Shown here piece by piece: positions 9,626 through 22,489 of a stretch of 64,000 bases of DNA; the first letter of the stretch is position 1, and each line of letters begins with the position of its first letter. The notes under the pieces were generated by a model. That model was not told the origin of the DNA. It saw only the letters and a list, made by a program, of their open reading frames with translations, and made no database searches. The translations under genes were made by a program, and so were the position numbers. Origin of the DNA: Curvibacter microcysteis (lineage in GTDB: Bacteria > Pseudomonadota > Gammaproteobacteria > Burkholderiales > Burkholderiaceae_C); NCBI RefSeq assembly GCF_028649435.1, contig NZ_JAQSIN010000002.1; one strand, 5' to 3'.

Positions 9626-9649
9626 AAACGGGGCCCGCAGGCCCCGTTT
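9626..9649 (-). terminator. Rho-independent-type hairpin after ettA
   Basis: A perfect 10-bp inverted repeat (AAACGGGGCC and GGCCCCGTTT, loop CGCA) lies between the end of ettA and the DUF1631 start, both on the minus strand. In the minus direction the stem ends in CCGTTT, a short U tract, so it likely ends the ettA transcript and separates it from the DUF1631 gene. Confidence 0.75.
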
Positions 9650-9695
9650 TGTAACAAGGCATTGCAGCCTTGTCATTGTTCCAGCTTTTTCAAGC

Positions 9696-11357
<1,662 letters not shown>

Positions 11358-11591
11358 GTTCTACTTTGAATGAAAAAAAAGGCGATGCAGACCGTGATTA
11401 TCGACTCATGCGACAATGATTGCCGTTGCGGTCTCCAGTAACTCGCAACATCAGCAATCTGCTGCGGGCCGGAAGGGCTTTTTTTCAAGCCTTTGTCCGA
11501 CCTACCCTGAAGCTCATCTGCCTTGACTGGCCTGGTGCTCCAAGCACCCGGGACAGGCCGATACCCCAGTGCCCGGCAAGGGCACCACACC

Positions 11592-13445
<1,854 letters not shown>

Positions 13446-13454
13446 GCCGCCTGC

Positions 13455-13499
13455 CCTGACCCCTTGGCCGCCCTGCACGGGAGGCCAGCGCGGGTCAGG
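13455..13499. terminator. Long GC-rich stem-loop between convergent genes
   Basis: CCTGACCC (13455-13462) pairs with GGGTCAGG (13492-13499). Inside it TGGCC pairs with GGCCA and CCC with GGG, giving a segmented stem between the rhlE stop and the cupin stop. There is no U tract on either strand, so it may be a weak bidirectional terminator or a 3'-end stabiliser. Confidence 0.4.
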
Positions 13500-13514
13500 C
13501 GCTGTGCCTGCGCC

Positions 13515-13910
13515 TCAGTCGCGCAGGAACAGGGTCACCAGCGGTTCATCACCGACCTGGCGGCTCCAATGGCCATGCACGGCCGCATCGAAGGTGGCGC
13601 CCGCCGGCAAGGTGTCGGCCGAGTAGAAATGCTCGCCCGGGCCAAACACGCGCGAGACGCCGCCCTGCAAGCCAATCTCCATCTGCCCCTGCAAGATGAA
13701 CACCCACTGCGGCTCGCCCGTGCAGTGGAATTCGCTGCGAAAGCCCACCGGGCTGTGGCGCAACTGGTAGCCCTGAGCCGCGGCAAACGGACTCAGCCGA
13801 GCCGCCGGTTTGCCCTCGGTCAGCGGCATGAGCTCCTCCCGAAAGCCAGCTCGGCCATCGGCGCCGGTGTCAAGCACCACGCGGGTGAAATGAGGGAATT
13901 CAGAAGTCAT
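13515..13910 (-). CDS. Cupin-domain protein, function unknown
   Basis: This small protein of 131 residues has a single cupin fold. The metal-binding region resembles EFHCTGEPQWVFILQGQMEIGLQGG, followed by the second motif with PGEHFYSADTLPAGATFD and HGHWSRQVGDEP. It lacks a signal peptide. Single-domain cupins may be dioxygenases, isomerases or ligand sensors; nothing here decides which. ATG 13910 is chosen; a GTG three codons upstream (13919) is possible. It is convergent with rhlE and separated from the sugar operon by a ~120-base AT-richer gap. Confidence 0.75.
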   Translation of the reverse strand: MTSEFPHFTRVVLDTGADGRAGFREELMPLTEGKPAARLSPFAAAQGYQLRHSPVGFRSEFHCTGEPQWVFILQGQMEIGLQGGVSRVFGPGEHFYSADTLPAGATFDAAVHGHWSRQVGDEPLVTLFLRD

Positions 13911-14034
13911 GCAAAGCACCCGTTAAAAAAACAAAAAAGCCGAAGAAGGCCCATCAAGGTAGGCGATTGTAGGAGGGCCGTGCACGGCCTGAGCCCCACT
14001 GGTGGGCACAGGCAGCTCAGGCCAACAGGCCGCC

Positions 14035-15087
14035 TCAGGTCTCGGCGCAGGCGCCGGCAAAGCTCAATTGCACCTTCATGGACTGGCCTTTGTCGGCCGC
14101 CAAAGCAAAGGCCTGGCTAGCCTGATCGGCTTGCAGCACATGCGAAATGACGGGGCGCCCGTCGATCAAGCCCTGACTCAGGAAGGCCACCGCCGTGGCG
14201 AACTCGGCATGGAAGCGGAAGGTGCCACGCAGCTCCAACTCCTTGGCGACCAGGGTGTTCAGCGGCAAGGCGGCGTCGCCACCCAGGCCCACGCTGACGA
14301 TCACGCCGCGCGGCGCCACCACCGCCAGCCCCGCCTGCAAGGCCCGCGCATTGCCCGAGGCCTCGAACATCACCCCAAACTGGCCCTTGTCGACCGCATA
14401 AGGCGCCAAGCCCTCGGGGTCGCTGGCCAGGTTGACCGTGGCGTCGGCCCCCATGGCGCGTGCGCAGGCCAAGGGGCCCTCCGCGATGTCCGCCGCCACA
14501 ATGCGGGCCGCGCCCGCGCGGCGCAGACCGCCTATCAGCAAGCAGCCAATGGGGCCACAACCCGTGACCAGCACCTGCTGGCCCAGCACCGAGCCCGCGC
14601 GCGAGATCGCGTGCAAACCCACTGACAAGGGCTCGGCCAGCGCCGCCTCAGACAGCGACAGGCCCGCCCCCACCGGGTGGGCCTGCGCCGCCGAGATCAC
14701 CAGCCAGTCCTGGAAGGCGCCCTGGATGTGGGGGAAGCGCATGGCGCTGCCGTAAAAACGCATGTCCAGGCAGTGGTTGTGCTGGCCCAGCTGACAGAAG
14801 CGGCACTGGCCACAAGGGCGCGAAGGTGAAATCGCCACCCGCTGGCCCAAGGTCAGGCCTTGTACGCCCGGGCCCAAGGCCGCGACCACGCCCGACACCT
14901 CATGGCCCAGCACCATGGGCTCTTGCAGGCGCACCGTGCCAAAGCCACCGTGCTGGAAGTAGTGCAGGTCCGAGCCGCAAATGCCGCCATAGGCGACCTG
15001 CACCGCGACCTCACCGGGGCCGGGGGCGTCGGCGCTGCGCGCCTCGAGTCGCAAGTCATGGGGAGCATGGCAAACCAAAGCGCGCAT
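14035..15087 (-). CDS. idnD: Zinc-dependent medium-chain dehydrogenase, L-idonate 5-dehydrogenase-like
   Basis: This 350-residue MDR enzyme is predicted to oxidise a sugar acid or polyol with NAD(P)+, most like L-idonate to 5-keto-D-gluconate. The catalytic zinc ligands are visible (Cys37 in GGICGSD, His62-Glu63 in LGHEV). So are the four structural zinc cysteines (92, 95, 98, 106 in CGQCRFCQLGQHNHC) and the VTGCGPIGCLL nucleotide-binding turn. The gene is last in a minus-strand run headed by an ABC sugar importer and begins 34 bases after the ATPase stop. Sorbitol, threonine or galactitol dehydrogenase activities are possible alternatives in this superfamily. Confidence 0.8.
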   Translation of the reverse strand: MRALVCHAPHDLRLEARSADAPGPGEVAVQVAYGGICGSDLHYFQHGGFGTVRLQEPMVLGHEVSGVVAALGPGVQGLTLGQRVAISPSRPCGQCRFCQLGQHNHCLDMRFYGSAMRFPHIQGAFQDWLVISAAQAHPVGAGLSLSEAALAEPLSVGLHAISRAGSVLGQQVLVTGCGPIGCLLIGGLRRAGAARIVAADIAEGPLACARAMGADATVNLASDPEGLAPYAVDKGQFGVMFEASGNARALQAGLAVVAPRGVIVSVGLGGDAALPLNTLVAKELELRGTFRFHAEFATAVAFLSQGLIDGRPVISHVLQADQASQAFALAADKGQSMKVQLSFAGACAET

Positions 15088-15121
15088 GGTGGGGTCCTTG
15101 AAGCTTGAAAAAAGGGCTGAC

Positions 15122-16186
<1,065 letters not shown>

Positions 16187-16221
16187 GAATGCGTCCTCGT
16201 GCTTGCAAGTGGGGTGAAAGC

Positions 16222-17073
16222 TCAGCTCTTGACGGCGCCAGCCGTCAGGCCCGACACCATGTAGCGCTTGAAGGTGTAGTAAACGGCCGCCGGGGGCAGC
16301 GCGTAGATCAGCCCCGTGGCCATCAGCAGCTCCCAGGGCGAGTCATCGGCCGACAGGAAGTTGCCCAGGGCCACGGCCAGGGTCAGGTCGCTGTCCTTGG
16401 ACAACAACAAGAAGGCATAGAGGTACTCGTTCCAGGCCAGCAACAAGGCATAGGTGCCCACGGCCACCAGGGAGGGCACCATCAGCGGCAGGTACACCAG
16501 GCGGAACAGCTGCAAGGCGGTGGCGCCGTCCATCTTGGCGGCCTCGTCCAGCTCGTAGGGCAGCTTGTCCGAAGCCTGCTTGAGCACCCAGATGCAGTAC
16601 GGCGAGGCAATCGTCACCATGGCCAGGATCAGCGACCACTGGTTGTTCAACAGCCCATAGTTGCCCATGGTCTTGTACATGGGCACGGCCAAGAAAGCCG
16701 CCGGGATGAAGTAGGTGAACAAGGCCAGGTTCATCACCAGGCGCCCACCACGCACGCGCAGCCGGCTGATGGCAAAGGCCGCGCAGGTGGACACCGCCAG
16801 CGTCAAAAAGCCCACGCTCAGCGCGATCACCACCGAGTTGCCGAGCTGCGCCCAAAAGTGGTCCAGGTAAAAGTGCTTTTGCTGGAACACGATGGCGAAG
16901 TTCTCCAGCGTGGGTTCCTTGGGCCAGAGCCGGCCCGAGGTGGCGGTGTCGCGCGGGGAAATGGCGAACAGCACCAGGTGGTAGACCGGGATCAAGGTCC
17001 ACAGCAGCACGGGGATGCCGATCAGCAGCAGTTTGGCCTCGGTGGCCACGGCACGCATGGAGGGGCGCTTCAT
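16222..17073 (-). CDS. Carbohydrate ABC importer permease, MalG-type
   Basis: This 283-residue inner-membrane subunit has six predicted helices. The EAA loop that docks the ATPase is visible as YELDEAAKMDGATALQLFRLVYLPLMVP. The N-terminal helix (LLLIGIPVLLWTLIPVYHLVLFAIS) matches CUT1 permeases of the MalG side. Its start ATG overlaps the stop of the preceding permease gene by four bases (ATGA), so the two are translationally coupled. The substrate is unknown but probably a sugar or sugar acid, given the neighbours. Confidence 0.92.
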   Translation of the reverse strand: MKRPSMRAVATEAKLLLIGIPVLLWTLIPVYHLVLFAISPRDTATSGRLWPKEPTLENFAIVFQQKHFYLDHFWAQLGNSVVIALSVGFLTLAVSTCAAFAISRLRVRGGRLVMNLALFTYFIPAAFLAVPMYKTMGNYGLLNNQWSLILAMVTIASPYCIWVLKQASDKLPYELDEAAKMDGATALQLFRLVYLPLMVPSLVAVGTYALLLAWNEYLYAFLLLSKDSDLTLAVALGNFLSADDSPWELLMATGLIYALPPAAVYYTFKRYMVSGLTAGAVKS

Positions 17074-17969
17074 TTGGACAACCTCTTCATCATGAACCAG
17101 ACCAGGGGCAGCACCAGGGGCAAGGCCACCACGATGGAGGCCATGGACAGGTCCACCTGGTCCAGGCGCAGGTAGCGAATGCCCAGCGTGGCCAGCACAT
17201 GGGTCAGGTCGGCTGGGCCGCCGCCGGTGAGCAGGTAGACGCTGTTGAAGTCGCCCAGGGTCCAGATCATGGACAGGATGGTCGAGGTCAGGAACAGCGA
17301 GCGCATCGAGGGCCAGGTGATGTAGACGAACTTCTGCCAGCGGCTGGCCCCGTCCACCGCCGCGGCCTCGTACTGCTCCGCCGGAATGGCCAGGCGACCA
17401 GCCACCAGGATCAGGGTCCAGAAAGGCAGCGACTTCCAGATGTGCATCAGCATGGAAAAGCTCAGCGCCAGCGTGGGGTCGTTGAGCCAGTTGGGCCCGT
17501 CCAGGCCGGTGAGGCGGAAGATCAGGCTGTTGATCACCCCCCACTCGGGGTTGAGCATGAAGCGCACCGACAAAATGGTGGGAATGGAAGGCAAGGCCCA
17601 GGGCAGGATGAACAAGGCCGACAAGGCCTTGATCCACCAGCGCGACTGGATGAAAAAGCCCGACAGCACCAGGGCCACCACCATCTTGAGGTTGATGGCC
17701 ACGATCAAAAAGATGACCGTGTTGACGGTGCTGCGGAAAAAAATCGGGTCTTCAAAGAGCTTGACATAGCTCTGCGGGTGCCGCGCCAGCCACAGGCCAT
17801 AGCCCACGGGGTAGAGCACGAACACGGCAAACACCAGCAGGTAGGGCAGGACCATGATCAGGCCCCAGCGGTCCCAGGAGGACTCGATGCGCCGCCCCAC
17901 AGGGGGCGCGGCGCCACTGGTAGCGCTGTCAGTCAAGGTGGCAGGGGCGGAAGCAAGGTGGGTAGACAT
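17070..17969 (-). CDS. Carbohydrate ABC importer permease, MalF-type
   Basis: This 299-residue permease has six predicted helices and the EAA motif EQYEAAAVDGASRWQKFVYITWPSM. The start MSTHLASAP at 17969 is preferred to longer in-frame options because the upstream codons are Arg/Pro-rich and unlike the family. It is the first permease after the binding-protein gene, giving the order binding protein, MalF, MalG, ATPase and dehydrogenase along the minus strand. Confidence 0.92.
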   Translation of the reverse strand: MSTHLASAPATLTDSATSGAAPPVGRRIESSWDRWGLIMVLPYLLVFAVFVLYPVGYGLWLARHPQSYVKLFEDPIFFRSTVNTVIFLIVAINLKMVVALVLSGFFIQSRWWIKALSALFILPWALPSIPTILSVRFMLNPEWGVINSLIFRLTGLDGPNWLNDPTLALSFSMLMHIWKSLPFWTLILVAGRLAIPAEQYEAAAVDGASRWQKFVYITWPSMRSLFLTSTILSMIWTLGDFNSVYLLTGGGPADLTHVLATLGIRYLRLDQVDLSMASIVVALPLVLPLVWFMMKRLSK

Positions 17970-18062
17970 GAACTCAGACGCTGTCAGGCCGGCCCAGCCC
18001 CTGAGCGGGGCTGGGCAGCGGGTTGATGTCAATGGTCAGCACAGACCGAGGGCCGCAGCCGC

Positions 18063-19439
18063 TCAGCGCGCCACCGTCTTGATGCGCTCGATCATCTCGT
18101 CGACCGCCTTGTCCACGGGCACCTTCTCGCTCACGATGCGGTTCATGGCCTTGGCCCAGACGTTCTCGTTGTTGAGGATGGTGAATTTGTAGTTCTTGGT
18201 GAACTCAAACGTCACCGTGCCGGCCGCGTACTGGTTGAACACCGAGCGGCGGTGCTCGTCGGCCTGCCAGAAGGGGCGTGCCTGGGCGGCCTTGGTGACC
18301 GGGAACCAGCGGCCCAAGGAGCCTTCCACGTAAGGGGTGAGGTTTTCCTCTTGCATGAGGAAGTTCACAAAGTCCTTGGCGCGGGCCTTGTTCTTGGCCT
18401 GGCTGAAGATCACCCCGGTCTTGACCGCCGTGCGGTAAACCATCTTGCTGCCATCGGGCTTGGCTGGGAAGCCCGCGGTGCGGATCAGCTCGGTGTAGTT
18501 CTTCTTGGCCGTGGCGCGCTGCTCTTCCTTGAGCGTGGGGTTGTTCATGTCGTCCAGCCACTTCGCGGGCAGCGAAATGGTGGCGTTGTGCGTCATGACA
18601 ATGGTCTTGTTGTGGAAGGCCACGTTGTTGTCCGGGTCCTTCCAGCTGGTTGAGGACGGCGGTGTGCAGCCCTTGAGGTAGGGCGTGGTGTAGTCCGTCA
18701 TGGCGTTGATCAGGCCGGTGCGCACCGCCGGGTCGTCCACCAGCAACTTGCCGCTGTCATTGACCAGCTGCACGTTGTAGGCGTCCATGAAGGTCAGGAA
18801 GGAATAGAAGGCGTCGCTGGAGTCCACGCCCATGGGCATGCCGATGCCAAAGCTGCGGTTGCCACTGGCCTTGCGGTAGGCCGGCTGGACCTTCTCGCAC
18901 CAGAAGCTCCAGTACTCCTTCCAGGTCTTGGGGATGTCCGCCTCTTTGAAGCCCGCCTCGCCCAGCATGTCGACCCAGTACTCGATGTGCATGGTCTGCT
19001 GCTTGATCGGGAAGGCGTAGTAGGCCCGGGTCTTGGTGACGTCGTTGTACAGGAACGCGGTCTCGACCGTGTTGGGCGCAAAGCGCGAGCGGATCGGGTT
19101 GATCACGCTGCTGATGTCTTCCAGCTTGCCCTCATGCGCCCATTTGCCCGTGACCTGGAAGTCATACACATCCGAGTACGCCACATCAGGCGGGTTGCCC
19201 GAGTCCAGCGCCGACACGGTCTTGGGGATCATGTCCTGGATGGGGTACTGGGACAAGTCGACCTTGACGCCCTTGTATTTCTCTTCGAACTTCTTGATGG
19301 CGGCAAACAGCGCGTCATCTTCCGACTTGTAGAAACCCTTGACCCACCAGACGGTGAGCTTTTCCTGCGCGAAAGCCTGGCTGGACGCCAGCAGGCCCGC
19401 GGCCACCATGGCCGCCGTGAGCACCTTGTTGAACTTCAT
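18063..19439 (-). CDS. Carbohydrate ABC importer substrate-binding protein (family 1)
   Basis: This periplasmic binding protein has 458 residues and a clear signal peptide (MKFNKVLTAAMVAAGLLASSQAFAQ, cleavage after AFA). The EKLTVWWVKGFYKSEDDALFAAIKKFEEKYKGVKV start is typical of extracellular solute-binding family 1. Aromatic residues that could stack on a sugar are frequent (EYWVDML, WKEYWSFW). It heads the CUT1 operon, directly downstream of the gntR-type gene on the same strand, 51 bases apart, so both may share a promoter or the regulator may act in this gap. The ligand cannot be named. Confidence 0.92.
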   Translation of the reverse strand: MKFNKVLTAAMVAAGLLASSQAFAQEKLTVWWVKGFYKSEDDALFAAIKKFEEKYKGVKVDLSQYPIQDMIPKTVSALDSGNPPDVAYSDVYDFQVTGKWAHEGKLEDISSVINPIRSRFAPNTVETAFLYNDVTKTRAYYAFPIKQQTMHIEYWVDMLGEAGFKEADIPKTWKEYWSFWCEKVQPAYRKASGNRSFGIGMPMGVDSSDAFYSFLTFMDAYNVQLVNDSGKLLVDDPAVRTGLINAMTDYTTPYLKGCTPPSSTSWKDPDNNVAFHNKTIVMTHNATISLPAKWLDDMNNPTLKEEQRATAKKNYTELIRTAGFPAKPDGSKMVYRTAVKTGVIFSQAKNKARAKDFVNFLMQEENLTPYVEGSLGRWFPVTKAAQARPFWQADEHRRSVFNQYAAGTVTFEFTKNYKFTILNNENVWAKAMNRIVSEKVPVDKAVDEMIERIKTVAR

Positions 19440-19490
19440 GGGCTTGTCTCCTGTTGTGAGGGGTGTGGAAGCTTGGAAAGATCAGGCGTC

Positions 19491-20252
19491 TCAGGCGCCC
19501 TTGAGTTGTGAGGCTGGCAAATTGAGTTGGGGCAGGCGTTGGCGCGAGCCCAGCACGTGCTCGATGTCGTCGCTGGCGCCGTGGATCAGGGTCAGGATGG
19601 CGCGTTCGGCCTCGTCGGGCTGGTGCGCGACCACTGCGTCCAGCACCGCGCGGTGCAAGGGCAAGGACAGCTTGGAGCCGTCCGGGCGCGAGGATGAAAT
19701 TTCAAAACTGGTGCGCAGCAAGGCGTTCAAGGCCTTGCTCATCTGGGCCAGCATGCGGTTGTGGGCGGCGCGCAGCAGGCCTCGGTGAAAGGCCAGGTCG
19801 TGGGTGATGTAGTCACCGCCCTGGTCGACCGCGCGCTTCATGCCGGCATAGGCGGTTTCCAGCTCGGCCAGGTCTTCGGGGGTGGCACGCTCGGCGGCCA
19901 GGCGCACAGCGGCGGGCTCGACCACGCGGCGCAGGTCCTGCAGGTCGCGCAAAAAGTCAGGGGTCAGACCGGCACGCGACTGCCAGCCAATGACGTCGGG
20001 GTCAAACCAGTTCCACTCTTCGGCAGGCTGCACCCGGGTGCCCACCTTGGGGCCAGTGGTGATCAAGCCCTTGGCCACCAGGGACTTGATGGCCTCGCGC
20101 ACGACCGTGCGGCTCACGCCCAGCGATTCGCACAGCACAGGCTCGGCTGGCAAGGACGCCCCCACGGCGTAGTGACCCGAAAGAATCGCTTCTCCCAGGT
20201 GGTCTACCGTGTTGCCATGGACGTTTTTGATCATGCTGGACGAGGTGCTCAT
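19491..20252 (-). CDS. GntR-family regulator with FCD effector domain
   Basis: This sugar-acid-type repressor has about 253 residues. The N-terminal winged helix (GEAILSGHYAVGASLPAEPVLCESLGVSRTVVREAIKSLVAKGLI) is followed by the FCD all-helical effector domain, with metal-site residues in DLAFHRGLLRAAHN and the later HRAVLDAV. ATG 20252 is used; an ATG at 20261 lies inside a palindromic operator candidate, and ATG 20234 (MIKNVHG) is also plausible. In this family the ligands are usually sugar acids or their KDG-type products, fitting control of the flanking importer and dehydratase-kinase-aldolase genes. Confidence 0.9.
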   Translation of the reverse strand: MSTSSSMIKNVHGNTVDHLGEAILSGHYAVGASLPAEPVLCESLGVSRTVVREAIKSLVAKGLITTGPKVGTRVQPAEEWNWFDPDVIGWQSRAGLTPDFLRDLQDLRRVVEPAAVRLAAERATPEDLAELETAYAGMKRAVDQGGDYITHDLAFHRGLLRAAHNRMLAQMSKALNALLRTSFEISSSRPDGSKLSLPLHRAVLDAVVAHQPDEAERAILTLIHGASDDIEHVLGSRQRLPQLNLPASQLKGA

Positions 20253-20257
20253 TGTTA

Positions 20258-20265
20258 TCATATGA
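20258..20265. promoter_or_regulatory. Candidate GntR operator at the regulator's own start
   Basis: TCATATGA is a perfect 8-bp palindrome within GTTATCATATGACGAT, in an AT-rich patch just upstream of the gntR-type gene. A related core (TAATATGA) occurs in the divergent promoter near 22423-22430. The pair suggests auto-control and control of the catabolic genes, but the evidence is only two weakly similar sites. Confidence 0.4.
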
Positions 20266-20346
20266 CGATTGAAAAGCCCAGAGCCTAGCGTAAACCCGGC
20301 TCGAAAAACCCTTCAAACTCAGTGCAGCGCCGGGGTCCCTGCCCTG

Positions 20347-21294
20347 TCAGCGGCACTCCGGCACCGGGGTCGGCAAAGGCTGGCCGGCGGCATGGGCGCG
20401 CAAATTGGCCAAGGCCAAATCCGCCATGGCTTGGCGGGTCTGGCCCGTGGCACTGCCAATGTGCGGCGTCAGCACCACCTGGGGCAGGCTCCAGAAGGCC
20501 TGGGGCACGTCAGGCTCGTTGGCAAACACATCCAAACCCGCGCCCGCGATCACCCCTTCTTGCAAGGCCTCCAGCAAGGCGTCTTGGTCGACCACCGAGC
20601 CGCGTGCCACATTGATCAGGTAGCCCTGCGGGCCCAGCGCTTGCAGCACTTCGGCGTTGATCAGGTGCCGCGTGGCCGCGCCCCCTGGGGTGATCACGAC
20701 CAGAAAATCCACCTCGGCCGCCAGCGCCGCTGGCGTGGGCAGGTAGTGGTACGGCAGGCCGGCGCGCGCGCTGCGTGCCGTGTAGGCCACCGACAAACCA
20801 AAGGCTTGGGCACGTTGGGCAATGGCCTGACCGATGCGGCCAATGCCCACCAGGCCCAGGCGCGAGCCCGAGAACTTGCGCGCCAAGGGCAAAGGCCCCT
20901 GCGCCCACTGGCCACTGCGCACAAACTGGTCGGCCTGCACCAAACGGCGCGACACGGACAGCATCAGCGCCAGGGCCAGGTCGGCCACGTCGTCGTTGAG
21001 CACATCGGGCGTGTGGCTGACGCGGATGCCCCGCTCCAGTGCCGCCGCCACGTCCACACCGTCGTAGCCCACGCCCATGATGGAGATCATCTCCAACGCC
21101 GGCAGGCTGGCGATCAGTTCACGGCTGACACGCGACTCGCCGCCGCCCACGATGGCGCGGATGCGCGGCGCGACCTCGGCCAGGCGGGCCGGATCGGTCT
21201 CATGCAGGCGCTCATGCACCACGAACTCACGCGACAAGGGTTGGGCCAACAGGGGCGACAGCTTGGCCACCGCCAGGACTTCATAAGCGCTCAA
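20347..21294 (-). CDS. D-isomer specific 2-hydroxyacid dehydrogenase (glyoxylate/hydroxypyruvate reductase-like)
   Basis: This NAD(P)H-dependent enzyme has about 315 residues. It has the GIGRIG dinucleotide turn, NVARGSVVDQDALLEAL with the substrate Arg, and FANEPDV and LTPHIGSAT carrying the catalytic Glu and His. The start is read as TTG 21294 because a GGAGAG Shine-Dalgarno sits six bases upstream and the protein then begins SAYEVLAVAKLSPLL like its relatives. The only upstream ATG (21363) would overlap the neighbouring gene by 26 bases without a clear ribosome site. It may reduce glyoxylate, hydroxypyruvate or 2-ketogluconate. Confidence 0.88.
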   Translation of the reverse strand: MSAYEVLAVAKLSPLLAQPLSREFVVHERLHETDPARLAEVAPRIRAIVGGGESRVSRELIASLPALEMISIMGVGYDGVDVAAALERGIRVSHTPDVLNDDVADLALALMLSVSRRLVQADQFVRSGQWAQGPLPLARKFSGSRLGLVGIGRIGQAIAQRAQAFGLSVAYTARSARAGLPYHYLPTPAALAAEVDFLVVITPGGAATRHLINAEVLQALGPQGYLINVARGSVVDQDALLEALQEGVIAGAGLDVFANEPDVPQAFWSLPQVVLTPHIGSATGQTRQAMADLALANLRAHAAGQPLPTPVPECR

Positions 21295-21337
21295 TGGGAT
21301 CTCTCCGTGCTCAAAGGCAATGACAAAGGGGGCGGAC

Positions 21338-22315
21338 TCAAGCCTTGATGCCCAGTTTGGCAATCAGCACCTTGAAGCCCTCGTGGTCGCGCTGCATGAC
21401 GGCCCGGAAGGCGTCCGCGTCCGCGTAGGCAAAACCCAGGTTGAGCTTGTCCAGGGACTGGCGGAAGGCGGGCTCCTCGGCCGCTTTGGCCGTGGCGGTC
21501 TTGAGCACGGCCACCACATCGGCCGGCGTGCCCTTGGCCACGGCCAGGCCGCGCCAGGCGCCAATGGCCAGGTCGATCTGGCGCTCGCGCAGCGTGGGGA
21601 CTTTGTCAAAGCCCTTGACGCGCTGCTCGGACATGGTGACCAGGGTCTTGAGCTTGCCGGCCGCGACATGGGCCGACACCTCGCCGGGGCTGACCGCCAC
21701 CGCGTCGATGTGACCACCCAGCAGTGCCACCACGCCCGGGGCTGCGCCCTGGTAGGGCACATGGGTGAACTGGGTGCCGGTCTTGTCCTCCAGCGCGGCC
21801 GCGGCCAGGTGCCAGATCGAGCCATTGCCCGAGTTGCCGACCTTCATCTCGCCGGGCTTTTGCTTGGCAGCGGCGAGGAATTCTTCGATGGTGTTCCAGG
21901 GCGCTTCGGCACGCACGGTGATGGCTGCCGGGTCAAAGTTCAGGCGGGCGATGGGCACAAAGTCCTCGAAGGTGAACTTGGCCAGGCCCAGGTGCGGCAC
22001 GGTGGTCAACTCGACAATGACCATGCCCACTTTGTAGCCGTCGGGCTTGGCGGCCAGCACATCGCCCATGCCAATGGCGCCGCTGGCGCCCGGCTTGTTG
22101 TTCACCGTCATGGGCTGGGGCAGGTGCTTCTTCACCGCCTCCGAAAACGCCCGCGCCAGCACATCGGTTCCGCCACCGGCCGAGGCCGGCACCACGATCT
22201 CGATCGGGCGGTTGGGGTAGCCCGGCTCGGCCTGGGCCCAGTCGGTCAACAACAAGGCGGCGGTGCCGCTCAAGGCCAGGCGGCGGTTCAGGCCGGTCGG
22301 TGCAACAGGGCTCAT
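21338..22315 (-). CDS. Bug-family (tripartite tricarboxylate transporter) substrate-binding protein
   Basis: This 325-residue periplasmic protein has a signal-like N-terminus (RLALSGTAALLLTDWAQA). The Bug hallmark PNRPIEIVVPASAGGGTDVLAR is followed by NNKPGASGAIG, with HVPYQGAAPGVVALLGGHID and later PTLRER motifs. ATG 22315 is chosen because GGAGA lies seven bases upstream. No TctA/TctB permease genes are nearby, so it is an orphan as in many Burkholderiales. It is the first gene of a minus-strand pair with the 2-hydroxyacid dehydrogenase and diverges from the dehydratase, suggesting a sugar-acid or hydroxyacid ligand (inference). Confidence 0.9.
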   Translation of the reverse strand: MSPVAPTGLNRRLALSGTAALLLTDWAQAEPGYPNRPIEIVVPASAGGGTDVLARAFSEAVKKHLPQPMTVNNKPGASGAIGMGDVLAAKPDGYKVGMVIVELTTVPHLGLAKFTFEDFVPIARLNFDPAAITVRAEAPWNTIEEFLAAAKQKPGEMKVGNSGNGSIWHLAAAALEDKTGTQFTHVPYQGAAPGVVALLGGHIDAVAVSPGEVSAHVAAGKLKTLVTMSEQRVKGFDKVPTLRERQIDLAIGAWRGLAVAKGTPADVVAVLKTATAKAAEEPAFRQSLDKLNLGFAYADADAFRAVMQRDHEGFKVLIAKLGIKA

Positions 22316-22410
22316 TCGGGGTCTCCATCCCATGCCCGCTTCAGATCGAAGCGAGCGAGTTGTGATTGCTTTTCTACGCCAGAGACGGGGTGTTCTCGGT
22401 GGCAGCTCCA

Positions 22411-22435
22411 AAGGTATTACGATAATATGAATAAG
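22411..22435. promoter_or_regulatory. AT-rich divergent promoter region with candidate GntR site
   Basis: The 174-base gap between the Bug gene and the dehydratase gene contains a marked AT-rich patch with ATTACGATAATATGAAT. Its TAATATGA core resembles the palindrome at the gntR-type start. It likely holds both divergent promoters; clear -35/-10 boxes cannot be assigned. Confidence 0.35.
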
Positions 22436-22489
22436 AAAAAATGACAGCCCTATCGTTTTCCCTAGCCACCTCACCACGGAGACACCAGA

